Source of the DNA: Pelagerythrobacter sp041912895
GTDB lineage: Bacteria > Pseudomonadota > Alphaproteobacteria > Sphingomonadales > Sphingomonadaceae
Assembly (NCBI RefSeq): GCF_041912895.1
Contig: NZ_JAYSGI010000002.1
Location: forward strand, 689,010-753,009
Length of the DNA: 64,000 nucleotides
Direction: 5' to 3'
The notes under the pieces were generated by a model. The model saw nothing but the letters and a program-made list of their open reading frames with translations, was not told the DNA's origin and searched no databases. The position numbers and the translations under genes were made by a program. This document shows positions 1 to 7,382 of this stretch, piece by piece. Each line of letters begins with the position of its first letter. Within the stretch, counting starts at the first letter, position 1.

Positions 1-810
1 GGCATCGGCGGTCTTGCCCGCGAGCGCGGCGTAGATCGCCACGAGGTTCGCCGCCTCGGGCCGCCCGGCCAGCCCCGCCGCTTCGGACGGCAGCGCCTCG
101 GGATCGGTCTTCGCCTTCTTCACCTTCTTCATGATGGTGTCGGCATCGTCGGCCAGTTCGATCCGCGCCATCTCGCTCGGGTCGGACTTGCTCATTTTCG
201 CCATGCCGTCGCGCAGGCTCATGATGCGCGCCGCATCGGGCGGGGTGATCGGATCGGGCAGGGTGAACACCGGCGCATCGGCAGAAGCGAAGTCGTTGTT
301 GAACTTCTGCGCAATGTCGCGCGCCAGTTCGAGGTGCTGTTTCTGGTCCTCGCCCACGGGCACGTGAGTCGCCTGATAGAGCAGCACGTCGGCGGCCTGG
401 AGCACCGGATAGGCGAACAGCGCGATCGACTGCCCCTCGCGGTTCTTGCCCGCCTTGTCCTTCCACTGCGTCATCCGGTTGAGCCAGCCCATGCGCGCGG
501 TGCCGTTCAGCAGCCATTGCAGCTCGGCATGGGCGGGCACCTGCGCCTGATTGAACAGGATCGAGCGATCCGGGTCGATCCCGCAGGCGACCAGTGCAGC
601 GGCCATTTCCAGCGTCGCGCGGCGCAGCTCCGCCGGATCGTGCGGCATCGAGATCGCGTGCAGGTCAGCCAAGAAGAAAAGGCAGTCGCCTTCTTCGGGC
701 ATCTCGTCCTGCATACGCACCCAGTTGCGGATCGCGCCAAGGTAATTGCCGAGGTGGAGATTGCCGGTGGGCTGGATGCCGGAAACGACTCGCACTGTCT
801 TGGGGCGCAT
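1..810 (-). CDS. trpS: Tryptophanyl-tRNA synthetase, 3' part missing at window edge
   Basis: Class I aminoacyl-tRNA synthetase that charges tRNA-Trp in the cytoplasm. The start is the ATG at 810-808, giving MRPKTVRVVSGIQPTGNLHL, the usual N-terminus of this family. The HIGH-type signature appears as HLGN near residue 20, and the second signature KMSKS is read at about nt 180-200 (MAKMSKSDPSE). About 270 codons are inside the window; a normal protein has about 330-350 residues, so the C-terminal tRNA-binding end lies to the left. It follows murJ by 25 bp on the same strand, so secB-murJ-trpS may be one transcript. Function is secure. Confidence 0.95.
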   Translation of the reverse strand, partial: MRPKTVRVVSGIQPTGNLHLGNYLGAIRNWVRMQDEMPEEGDCLFFLADLHAISMPHDPAELRRATLEMAAALVACGIDPDRSILFNQAQVPAHAELQWLLNGTARMGWLNRMTQWKDKAGKNREGQSIALFAYPVLQAADVLLYQATHVPVGEDQKQHLELARDIAQKFNNDFASADAPVFTLPDPITPPDAARIMSLRDGMAKMSKSDPSEMARIELADDADTIMKKVKKAKTDPEALPSEAAGLAGRPEAANLVAIYAALAGKTADA

Positions 811-835
811 GGAAGGAACTCGATAAACTGGAGGG

Positions 836-2434
836 TTATTCGGCGAGGTCGACCGGCGTTGCCGGGCGCTTGCGCCGTAGCTGGGCGATCAGGTCCTTGT
901 CGAGGGCGCCGATCGCCCATGCCACGCCGAAGAACACCCCGGCGCCCGCCACCACCAGCGCCGCGAGCGACCACACCCGCTCGTACCATTCCCCCGTCCA
1001 GTATGGCGCCAGCGCGGGGGTCAGCCACAGCAGCAGCGCGGCCATCGCCGCCGTCGCGGCGATCTGGCGCGCGATCCGCCCGGCCAGCTTGCCAGTGAAG
1101 CGGAACCAGCCACGCAACTGGAGCACGGTGTAGAGCGCGGCCACGTTCAGCGTGGCGGTGATCGCGGTCGCCGCCGCCAGCCCGACGATGCCGTAGCGCG
1201 GCACGACGTAGAAATTGAGCGCGATGTTGATCGCCAGCGCGCCCGCCGCCACGAACACCGGGGTGCGCATGTCCTCGCGGCTGAAGAACGCGGGTTGGAG
1301 CACCTTGATGAGCACGTAGGCGGGCAACCCGGCAACCAGCGCGACGACGATCGCGCCCATGATCTGCGTGTCGCCCAGCGTCATCTTGCCGCCCTGGAAG
1401 ATCCCGGTGGCGAACGCTTCGCCGCAGATCGCCAGCGCGGCGGCGGCGGGCAGGGTCAGCAGCGTGCCGATCTCGATCGCGTTCGATTGCAGGCGCTGCG
1501 CCTCGCGGTCGTCGCCGGTCTGGATATGGCGCGCCAGCATCGGCAGGATCGCGGTGCCCAGCGCGATGCCGAAGATGCCCAGCGGCATCTGGTTGAGCCG
1601 GTCGGCCATCTTGAGCAGCGTGAGCGAGCCCTGCGGCAGGCTGGTGGCGAAGAACGTGTCGACGAGCTGGCTGATCTGGTAGATCCCCGCGCCGAAGGTG
1701 GCGGGCAGGATCAGCATCCCCAGCCGCTTCACCTCGGGCGTGAAGCGCGGGCGGGTGATCTTCAACCGCACTCCCGCGCGCCGGGTCGCCCACCACATAT
1801 AGACGAGCTGCGCCACGCCCGCGAGCGTCAGCGAGATCGCCAGCGCCCAGGCGACCACGCGGTCGTCCCCGCCCTCGCCGCGCATCCGCCAGCCGATCAC
1901 GATCCCCGCGATCATCACCACGTTCAGCAGCACCGGCGCGAAAGCGCCGGGGGCGAAGCGGCTGCGCGCGTTGAGCAGGCCGGACAGCATCGCCACCAGG
2001 CTGACCAGCGCGAGATAGGGGAAGGTCGTGCGGCTGAGCAGCACCGACAGCTCGAACTTGCCCGGCACGTCCTGATATTCTCGCGCGAGCAGCCACACGA
2101 TGCCCGGCATCGCGATCATGCACAGCGCGCTGAAGCCGAGCAGCACCCATACGAACACCGACAGCACGTCGCCCGCGAAGGCGTCCGCTGCGGCTTCGCC
2201 ACCGTCCTCGGCATCGTGCAGGCGGCGCGTGTACATCGGCACGAAGGCGACGCTGAACGCCCCCTCCGCGAACAGGCGGCGGAAGGTATTGGGCAGGGTG
2301 AAGGCGAGCTGCCAGGCGTCCGCCGCGAGCCCCGCGCCGAGCACGCGGGCGAGCAGCATGTCGCGCACGAAGCCGAACACGCGGCTGACGGCGGTGAGCC
2401 CGCCGATCGTGCCGACGTTTCTGACCAGGCTCAC
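836..2434 (-). CDS. murJ: Lipid II flippase MurJ (MviN family)
   Basis: Inner-membrane flippase that moves lipid II across the membrane for peptidoglycan synthesis. The 532-residue protein has the normal family length and about 14 hydrophobic segments. The N-terminus (MSLVRNVGTIGGLTAVSRV, then FGFVRDMLLARVLG) is the classic MviN opening, and the internal LPNTFRRLFAEGAFSVAFVP stretch is family-specific. The start ATG lies 44 bp after the secB stop, and trpS begins 25 bp downstream. The secB-murJ-trpS arrangement suggests a growth-linked housekeeping transcript. No odd features were seen. Confidence 0.95.
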   Translation of the reverse strand: MSLVRNVGTIGGLTAVSRVFGFVRDMLLARVLGAGLAADAWQLAFTLPNTFRRLFAEGAFSVAFVPMYTRRLHDAEDGGEAAADAFAGDVLSVFVWVLLGFSALCMIAMPGIVWLLAREYQDVPGKFELSVLLSRTTFPYLALVSLVAMLSGLLNARSRFAPGAFAPVLLNVVMIAGIVIGWRMRGEGGDDRVVAWALAISLTLAGVAQLVYMWWATRRAGVRLKITRPRFTPEVKRLGMLILPATFGAGIYQISQLVDTFFATSLPQGSLTLLKMADRLNQMPLGIFGIALGTAILPMLARHIQTGDDREAQRLQSNAIEIGTLLTLPAAAALAICGEAFATGIFQGGKMTLGDTQIMGAIVVALVAGLPAYVLIKVLQPAFFSREDMRTPVFVAAGALAINIALNFYVVPRYGIVGLAAATAITATLNVAALYTVLQLRGWFRFTGKLAGRIARQIAATAAMAALLLWLTPALAPYWTGEWYERVWSLAALVVAGAGVFFGVAWAIGALDKDLIAQLRRKRPATPVDLAE

Positions 2435-2478
2435 GGCTGGAGCTCAGGGCTCACGGATCATGCCCCGTGCGCGTGGCG

Positions 2479-3003
2479 TCAGGCTTCGCCCGCGGGGGCG
2501 TCGCCCGCTGCGGCCTCCTGCTGCCGCTTGGCCTGGAGGCGCTGGAGGTAGAGGCCGTTGAAGTCGATCGGATCGATCATCAGCGGCTGCTGGCCCGCGT
2601 CGCGGCTGGCATCGGCCAGGATGCGGCGCGCGAAGGGAAACAGCAGGCGCGGTGCTTCGGCGTAGAGGAAGGCATGCGCCTGTTCCTCGGGCATGTTGCG
2701 CATGCCCAGCAGGCCGCAATAGGCGAGTTCGACGATGAAGGCGTTGCCCTGCTCGGCTTTGGCGGTGGCGTTGATCTTGAGCTCGACCTCGTGAACCTCG
2801 CCGTCGACCTGCTGCGCGGCGATGTTGAACTGTACGTCGACCTGCGGCGTGTCCTTCCACTGGAAGCAGGCCGGTGCGTTGGGCACTTCGACCGACAGGT
2901 CCTTCACGTATTGCGCGATGATCCCGGCGGCGGGCTGGTTGTCGGCGCCGTTGGGCGCGGCATCGAGGTTGAGATCGGTCAGAACGTCGGCTTCGTCGGC
3001 CAT
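2479..3003 (-). CDS. secB: Protein-export chaperone SecB
   Basis: Cytoplasmic homotetrameric chaperone that keeps pre-proteins unfolded and hands them to SecA. The chosen start is ATG 3003 (MADEADVLTDLNLDAAPNGA). The open frame runs further upstream, but the added residues are Arg/Ala-rich and unlike SecB. The core ISVEVPNAP-like motif (YVKDLSVEVPNAP) and the C-terminal FARRILADASRDAG and PLMIDPIDF motifs are diagnostic. The length of 174 residues fits alphaproteobacterial SecB, which has an alanine-rich tail. It is divergent from the Tim44-like gene, a conserved alphaproteobacterial neighbourhood. Confidence 0.95.
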   Translation of the reverse strand: MADEADVLTDLNLDAAPNGADNQPAAGIIAQYVKDLSVEVPNAPACFQWKDTPQVDVQFNIAAQQVDGEVHEVELKINATAKAEQGNAFIVELAYCGLLGMRNMPEEQAHAFLYAEAPRLLFPFARRILADASRDAGQQPLMIDPIDFNGLYLQRLQAKRQQEAAAGDAPAGEA

Positions 3004-3166
3004 GGTGGAATACGCTTTCGTCAGTGGAATCGGGTGCGATCCTCGCGGTGCGGGGGCGCGTTGGAGTTTCGGGGCGCGCCTAGCACCCCCGGCAGCGTCC
3101 CGCAACACGGCGCCGCGCGTGGCGCGGCATGCGCGGCGGCCTGCGTCGGGCGCGCGGCGACACGCG

Positions 3167-3194
3167 TTGTTCATTTGTATTTTTGCACTATCTA
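3167..3194 (+). promoter_or_regulatory. Candidate sigma-70 promoter for the Tim44-like gene
   Basis: TTGTTC (3167-3172) and TATCTA (3189-3194) are separated by 16 bp in the only AT-rich stretch of the secB/Tim44 intergenic region. The start codon at 3255 would leave a leader of about 55 nt. This is a pattern match only. Confidence 0.35.
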
Positions 3195-3254
3195 GGGCAC
3201 GATTGGATCGGACGCGGCTGTTCGCCGTTGCCAAGCGAAAGACGGACGGAAATT

Positions 3255-3905
3255 GTGATCTACGAAATCGTCATCCTCGCCATGATCGCGGCCTTTCTGG
3301 GCATGCGGCTCTACTCGGTCCTCGGCCGCCGCGCCGAGCACGAGGAGGAGGCGATCCCGACTCGTTTCGAGGATGGCAAGCAGGCTCCGCCGCCTGCCGC
3401 CGCGCCCGTGCGCCGCCAGGCCGCGCCGCTACCGCGCCCGGCCGGCGTGGTGCCTGCGGTCGAGCGCGGCGTGCAGGAGATCGCAGCGGCTGACCGCTCG
3501 TTCGACATCACCGGATTTCTCGAAGGCGCGAAGGGCGCCTACGCCATGGTGCTCGAGGCGTTCTGGCAGGGCGATCGCGAGACGCTCAAGGAAATGTGCG
3601 ACGACGACGTCTATGCCGGGTTCGACGCCGCGATCGCCGCGCGCGAGGAAGCGGGCGAGACGCTCGACAACCGGCTGATCCGCATCGAGGAGGCGATGAT
3701 CCACAGCGCCGATCTCGACGGGCGGCAGGCGCGCATCGCGGTGCGCTTCGTCGCCGATATCGCCGCGGTGACGCGCGATGTGGACGGCAACATGGTCGCC
3801 GGATCGCTCGACGACGCGATCGAGAGCCGCGACGTCTGGACCTTCAGCCGCATGGTCGATTCGCCCGATCCGAACTGGCTGCTCGACGAAACCGACGAAG
3901 GCTGA
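3255..3905 (+). CDS. timA: Tim44/TimA-family membrane-anchored protein
   Basis: Bacterial relative of the mitochondrial import factor Tim44, thought to act at the inner membrane in protein translocation or membrane-protein handling. The likely start is GTG 3255 (then IYEIVILAMIAAFLGMRLYS), placing one N-terminal membrane segment at residues 3-20. An upstream in-frame extension is Arg/Cys-rich and unlike the family. A Pro/Ala-rich linker (about 40-65) precedes the Tim44-like domain from about 80 to the end, with the typical FLEGAKGAYAMVLEAFWQGD and final VWTFSRMVDSPDPNWLL. It lies between secB and mltA, as in many alphaproteobacteria. Family assignment is firm; the exact role is inferred. Confidence 0.85.
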   Translation: MIYEIVILAMIAAFLGMRLYSVLGRRAEHEEEAIPTRFEDGKQAPPPAAAPVRRQAAPLPRPAGVVPAVERGVQEIAAADRSFDITGFLEGAKGAYAMVLEAFWQGDRETLKEMCDDDVYAGFDAAIAAREEAGETLDNRLIRIEEAMIHSADLDGRQARIAVRFVADIAAVTRDVDGNMVAGSLDDAIESRDVWTFSRMVDSPDPNWLLDETDEG

Positions 3906-3925
3906 CGCAAGCGAAAGGGCTGGCC

Positions 3926-5122
3926 ATGCGCCGCTGGGGATTTCTGGCCGCGCTGGCGGCTCTGCTGATCGCGGGGTGCGCGGTCGTGCCGCCAAGGACC
4001 ACGTCGCCCGGCACCGCTCCGCCGACCGGCGCCACCAGTGCCGCCTTGGCGGGTGTCGCCGCAGGGCCCGCGGTGGGAACGCTCGATCTCGCCGCGGCCG
4101 ACGCCGGCACCGCGCTGGTGGCCTTCCTCGACAGCTGCCCCAAGCTGCTGACGCGCAGCGACGCGAGCGGGCTGACCTCGCCGGCGGACTGGCAGCCCGC
4201 GTGCCAGGCCGCGGGCACTTGGCCGGCCAACCGCGCCCAGGCGTTCTTCGAACAGTATTTCGAGACCGCCCGCGTGGGCGACGGCGCGGCTTTCGCGACC
4301 GGCTACTTCGAGCCCGAAATCCGTGGCAGCCGCACGCGCATCCCCGGCTACGACGTGCCCGTCTACGCCATGCCCGCCGATCTCGTGCGCGCCTGGCCGA
4401 AGGACACGCCCGCGAGCGAGCGCGAGGGCCGCCCGCCACTGGGCCGGATCGACGCGAACGGCGACTATCAGCTCTATTACGAGCGCGCCGAGATCGAGAA
4501 CGGCGCGCTGGCCGGGCGCGGGCTGGAGATCGCCTGGGCGGCGGACCCGGTGGAATTCTTCTTCCTCCAGATCCAGGGCTCGGGCCGGCTCGTCGCGCCC
4601 GACGGCAGCGTGATGCGGATCGGCTATGCCGGGCAGAGCGGGCGCGAATACGTCGGCATCGGCTCGGTGATGCGCGAGCGCGGGCTGATCGGCAGCGGGC
4701 CGGGGCAGTATTCCGGATCGATGCAGGGCATAATGGCCTATATCCGCGAGCATCCGCGCGAAGGCCGCGAGTTGATGCAGCTCAACAAGAGCTGGATCTT
4801 CTTCCGCGACCTGACCGGCCCCAGCGCGCTCGTGGGGCCGCTCGGCTCGCTCGGCGTGCCGGTGCGGCGCGAATCGTCGGTGGCGGTCGATCCGGCGTTC
4901 GTGCCCTATGGCGCGCCGATATGGCTCGACGTCGACCGGCGCGAGGCGAACGGGCTGTGGGTGGCGCAGGACACCGGCGGCGCGATCCGGGGCGCCAACC
5001 GCTTCGACACATTCTGGGGTGCGGGCGAAGACGCGCGCACGATCGCGGGCGGAATGAGCGCGCGCGGGCAGGCGCTGATCCTGCTGCCGAAGGGAACGGT
5101 CGCGCGCCACGCCCGGCGATGA
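3926..5122 (+). CDS. mltA: Membrane-bound lytic murein transglycosylase A
   Basis: Outer-membrane lipoprotein that cleaves the glycan strands of peptidoglycan to form 1,6-anhydro ends. The start is ATG 3926, 20 bp after the Tim44-like stop. The signal peptide ends in the lipobox LIAGC with Cys18. The MltA barrel domain shows ATGYFEPEIRGSR and FFLQIQGSGRL. The C-terminal 3D (DPBB) domain, residues about 325-390, contains VAQDTGGAIRGANRFDTFWG, including the conserved aspartates. The length is 398 residues. Its stop overlaps the next start in ATGA, so smr is probably translationally coupled. Confidence 0.92.
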   Translation: MRRWGFLAALAALLIAGCAVVPPRTTSPGTAPPTGATSAALAGVAAGPAVGTLDLAAADAGTALVAFLDSCPKLLTRSDASGLTSPADWQPACQAAGTWPANRAQAFFEQYFETARVGDGAAFATGYFEPEIRGSRTRIPGYDVPVYAMPADLVRAWPKDTPASEREGRPPLGRIDANGDYQLYYERAEIENGALAGRGLEIAWAADPVEFFFLQIQGSGRLVAPDGSVMRIGYAGQSGREYVGIGSVMRERGLIGSGPGQYSGSMQGIMAYIREHPREGRELMQLNKSWIFFRDLTGPSALVGPLGSLGVPVRRESSVAVDPAFVPYGAPIWLDVDRREANGLWVAQDTGGAIRGANRFDTFWGAGEDARTIAGGMSARGQALILLPKGTVARHARR

Positions 5123-5730
5123 GCCCCCCGCGCGGGCTGTCGGACGAGGAACGGGCTGCCTGGGCAAAGCTGGCGGCAACGGTGACGCCGATAAATCCTC
5201 CCCGGAATGGGGAGGGGGACCATGCGAAGCATGGTGGAGGGGCACAGGCGGTTGCGCAGAAGCCCGAGAAGCCGCTCGTAACCCCTCCGCCCAAGCCACC
5301 CCTGCCCGGAAAGCGGCCCATGCCCCTCCATCCCCGGCCTTTCCACAAGCTCGGGACCGGCGGTCCCCCTCTCTCACGGGGGGAGGATGGGCTCGATTCG
5401 CATTGGGACCGGCGGCTCAAGGGCGGCACGCTGGCGCCCGATTTCACGCTCGACCTCCACGGCCACACGCTCGACAGCGCCTATGCCCGGCTGGAGGACG
5501 GGCTGTTCCAGGCCAAGGCGATGGGTGCGCGGGTGGTGCTGCTGATCGCGGGCAAGTCGCGCCCGGTGGATGCCGCCGATCGCGGCACGAAGCGCGGCGT
5601 GATCCGCGCGAAGATCCTTGATTGGCTGGCCGCCGGGCCGCACGGGAGCGATGTGGCCGCGATACGAAAGGCGCACCGCCGCCACGGGGGCGAGGGTGCG
5701 CTCTATCTGGTGCTCAAGCGGCGGCGCTGA
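5119..5730 (+). CDS. Smr/MutS2-domain protein with repeat-derived linker
   Basis: Small MutS-related (Smr) domain protein of 203 residues; Smr domains are nucleic-acid nickases or RNA-binding modules, and the role of stand-alone copies is not settled. The start ATG 5119 overlaps the mltA stop (ATGA). The Smr domain covers about residues 95-203, with the LDLHGH signature near residue 112, VVLLIAGKS and a final GGEGALYLVLKRR. The N-terminal segment (MSPPRGLSDEERAAWAKLAA) matches the family. The linker between them, residues about 26-90, is encoded largely by palindromic repeat DNA (see the repeats at 5195-5242 and 5329-5390), yet stays open. No frameshift was seen, so the gene is probably functional. 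Confidence 0.85.
   Translation: MSPPRGLSDEERAAWAKLAATVTPINPPRNGEGDHAKHGGGAQAVAQKPEKPLVTPPPKPPLPGKRPMPLHPRPFHKLGTGGPPLSRGEDGLDSHWDRRLKGGTLAPDFTLDLHGHTLDSAYARLEDGLFQAKAMGARVVLLIAGKSRPVDAADRGTKRGVIRAKILDWLAAGPHGSDVAAIRKAHRRHGGEGALYLVLKRRR
5195..5242. repeat. Palindromic REP-like element inside smr
   Basis: Two adjacent perfect hairpins lie in frame within the smr coding sequence. CCTCCCC (5197-5203) pairs with GGGGAGG (5209-5215) around GGAAT. ACCATGC (5219-5225) pairs with GCATGGT (5229-5235) around GAA. From memory, this layout resembles a common intergenic repeat of sphingomonad genomes; copy number cannot be checked here. Confidence 0.75.
5329..5390. repeat. Second palindromic element inside smr
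   Basis: CCATCC (5329-5334) pairs with GGATGG (5385-5390), enclosing GGGACC/GGTCCC (5353-5358 and 5362-5367, loop GGC). An alternative pairing is TCCCCC (5364-5369) with GGGGGGA (5378-5384). It looks like a diverged or inverted partner of the element at 5195-5242; both are read in frame as the Pro/Gly-rich Smr linker. Confidence 0.6.
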
Positions 5731-5733
5731 GCG

Positions 5734-7278
5734 TTATTCGGCCGCTTCGCGCGTGTCCGCCTTGCCGCCGGAGATCGATTCCGCGCTCGCCATGCCGGGC
5801 GCCTTCGACTTGCCGCCGATCTGGTCGCGCACGGCCTTCTCGATGCGCTCGCCGATCTTCGCGTCCACGTTGCGCCAGTATTCGAACGCGCGGACGAGCA
5901 CTTTCTCGCTCACCCCGTCGGCCAGATGGCCGGCGACGTTGTCGACGAAGCGATCGCGTTGCGCATCGTCCATCACCTCGTTCAACAGCGCGCGCGGCTG
6001 GCTGAAATCATCGTCGTCCTCGCGCAGAGTGTAGGCCTGGCGGACCATGTCGCCATCGGCATGCCAAGTCGCCTCGCCCCCGACCTCGGGCTGCGCCGCC
6101 GGGCCGCCGTAGGAATTGGGCGCGTAGACCGGGTCGAGTGCGTTCACCGTCCGCCCCCTGCCCGCGCGCGAATATGAATGGACCTCGGCGTTCTTTGCCG
6201 AATTGACCGGGATCTGCTTGTAGTTGACGCCCAGCCGCGCGCGGTGCGCATCGGCGTAGGAGAAGCCGCGCGCCAGCAACATCTTGTCGGGCGACAGGCC
6301 GATGCCGGGCACCATGTTGTTCGGCTCGAACGCGAGCTGTTCGATCTGCGTGTCCCAGTCGACCGGATTGGTGTCGAGCGTCAGCTTGCCGACCTCGATC
6401 AGCGGATAGTCATCGTGCGGCCAGACCTTGGTGAGGTCGAACGGATTGATGCGATAGGTCTTCGCATCCTCGTATGGCATGATCTGCCATTTGAGCGTCC
6501 AGGTCGGATATTCGCCCTTCGCGATGTGATCGAACAGGTCGCGGCGGTGATAGTCGCCGTCCTGCCCGGCAATTTCATCGGCCTCGTCCTGCGTCAGGTG
6601 CGCGTTGCCATCGCCCTGATCGGTCAGGAAGTGGAACTTCACCCAGAACTTCTCGCCCTCGGCGCTGATCAGCATGTAGGTGTGGCTGCCGTAGCCGTTC
6701 ATCTCGCGCCAGTTCTTCGGCACGCCGCGATCGCCCATCAGGTAGGTAACCTGGTGCGCGCTTTCTGGGCTGAGCGTCCAGAAATCCCACTGCATGTCGT
6801 GATCGCGCAGGCCGTTGTCGGCGCGACGCTTCTGGCTGCGGATGAAGTGCTGGAACTTCAGCGGATCGCGGATGAAGAAGATCGGCGTGTTGTTGCCGAC
6901 CATGTCGAAATTGCCGTCCTCGGTATAAAACTTGACCGAGAAGCCGCGCGGGTCGCGCCAGGTGTCGGGGCTGCCGCGCTCGCCCGCCACGGTGGAGAAA
7001 CGCAGCGCGACGTCGGTCGTTGCGCCTTTGCGGAAGACCTTGGCCTTGGTGTATTTCGAGACATCGGCGGTCGCCTCGAAATGGCCGAACGCGCCCGACC
7101 CCTTGGCGTGCGGCTGGCGCTCGGGAATGCGCTCGCGATTGAAGTTCGCCATCTGCTCGATCAGGTAATGATCGTTGAGCACGATCGGGCCGTTGGGCCC
7201 CAGCGTCAGCGAATGCTCGTCGCTCTGCGCGGGCGCGCCCGAATCGGTGGTGGTGCGCGGAACTTTCTTGTCGGCCAT
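5734..7278 (-). CDS. Monofunctional haem catalase
   Basis: Cytoplasmic haem enzyme that converts hydrogen peroxide to water and oxygen. At 514 residues it is a small-subunit (KatA/KatE-like) catalase without the C-terminal flavodoxin-like domain. The distal His lies in RIPERQPHAKGSGAFG near residue 57, where most catalases have VVHAKG. The distal Asn region is MVGNNTPIFFIRDP. The proximal haem-ligand Tyr lies in ARGFSYADAHRARLG near residue 340, with the supporting Arg two or three residues before it. The RBS AGGAGGG (nt 7290-7284, complement) precedes ATG 7278. A TTTCGTGA/TCACGAAA palindrome sits just upstream. It is the third gene of an ahpC-ahpF-catalase series and converges on smr with only 3 bp between stops. 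Confidence 0.93.
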   Translation of the reverse strand: MADKKVPRTTTDSGAPAQSDEHSLTLGPNGPIVLNDHYLIEQMANFNRERIPERQPHAKGSGAFGHFEATADVSKYTKAKVFRKGATTDVALRFSTVAGERGSPDTWRDPRGFSVKFYTEDGNFDMVGNNTPIFFIRDPLKFQHFIRSQKRRADNGLRDHDMQWDFWTLSPESAHQVTYLMGDRGVPKNWREMNGYGSHTYMLISAEGEKFWVKFHFLTDQGDGNAHLTQDEADEIAGQDGDYHRRDLFDHIAKGEYPTWTLKWQIMPYEDAKTYRINPFDLTKVWPHDDYPLIEVGKLTLDTNPVDWDTQIEQLAFEPNNMVPGIGLSPDKMLLARGFSYADAHRARLGVNYKQIPVNSAKNAEVHSYSRAGRGRTVNALDPVYAPNSYGGPAAQPEVGGEATWHADGDMVRQAYTLREDDDDFSQPRALLNEVMDDAQRDRFVDNVAGHLADGVSEKVLVRAFEYWRNVDAKIGERIEKAVRDQIGGKSKAPGMASAESISGGKADTREAAE

Positions 7279-7290
7279 GATGCCCTCCTG

Positions 7291-7313
7291 TTTCGTGAAA
7301 ACCTGTCACGAAA
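7291..7313. promoter_or_regulatory. Palindrome upstream of the catalase gene
   Basis: A perfect 8-bp inverted repeat, TTTCGTGA (7291-7298) and TCACGAAA (7306-7313) with a 7-bp spacer, sits directly before the catalase Shine-Dalgarno sequence. No T-tract follows it in the direction of transcription, so an operator or mRNA structure is likelier than a terminator. The regulator is unknown. Confidence 0.5.
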
Positions 7314-7382
7314 GATACGGGGGGCGGGGCCGGGCGTTCCGGTCCGGCCAAGCGAAAATGCCGCTCAGTGTGATCGGCGGCG

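Noticed and set aside
3004..3234. A longer SecB start 77 codons upstream of the one chosen.
   Set aside because: The added part is Arg/Ala-rich and crosses the divergent promoter region; SecB proteins start near MADEADV-type sequences.
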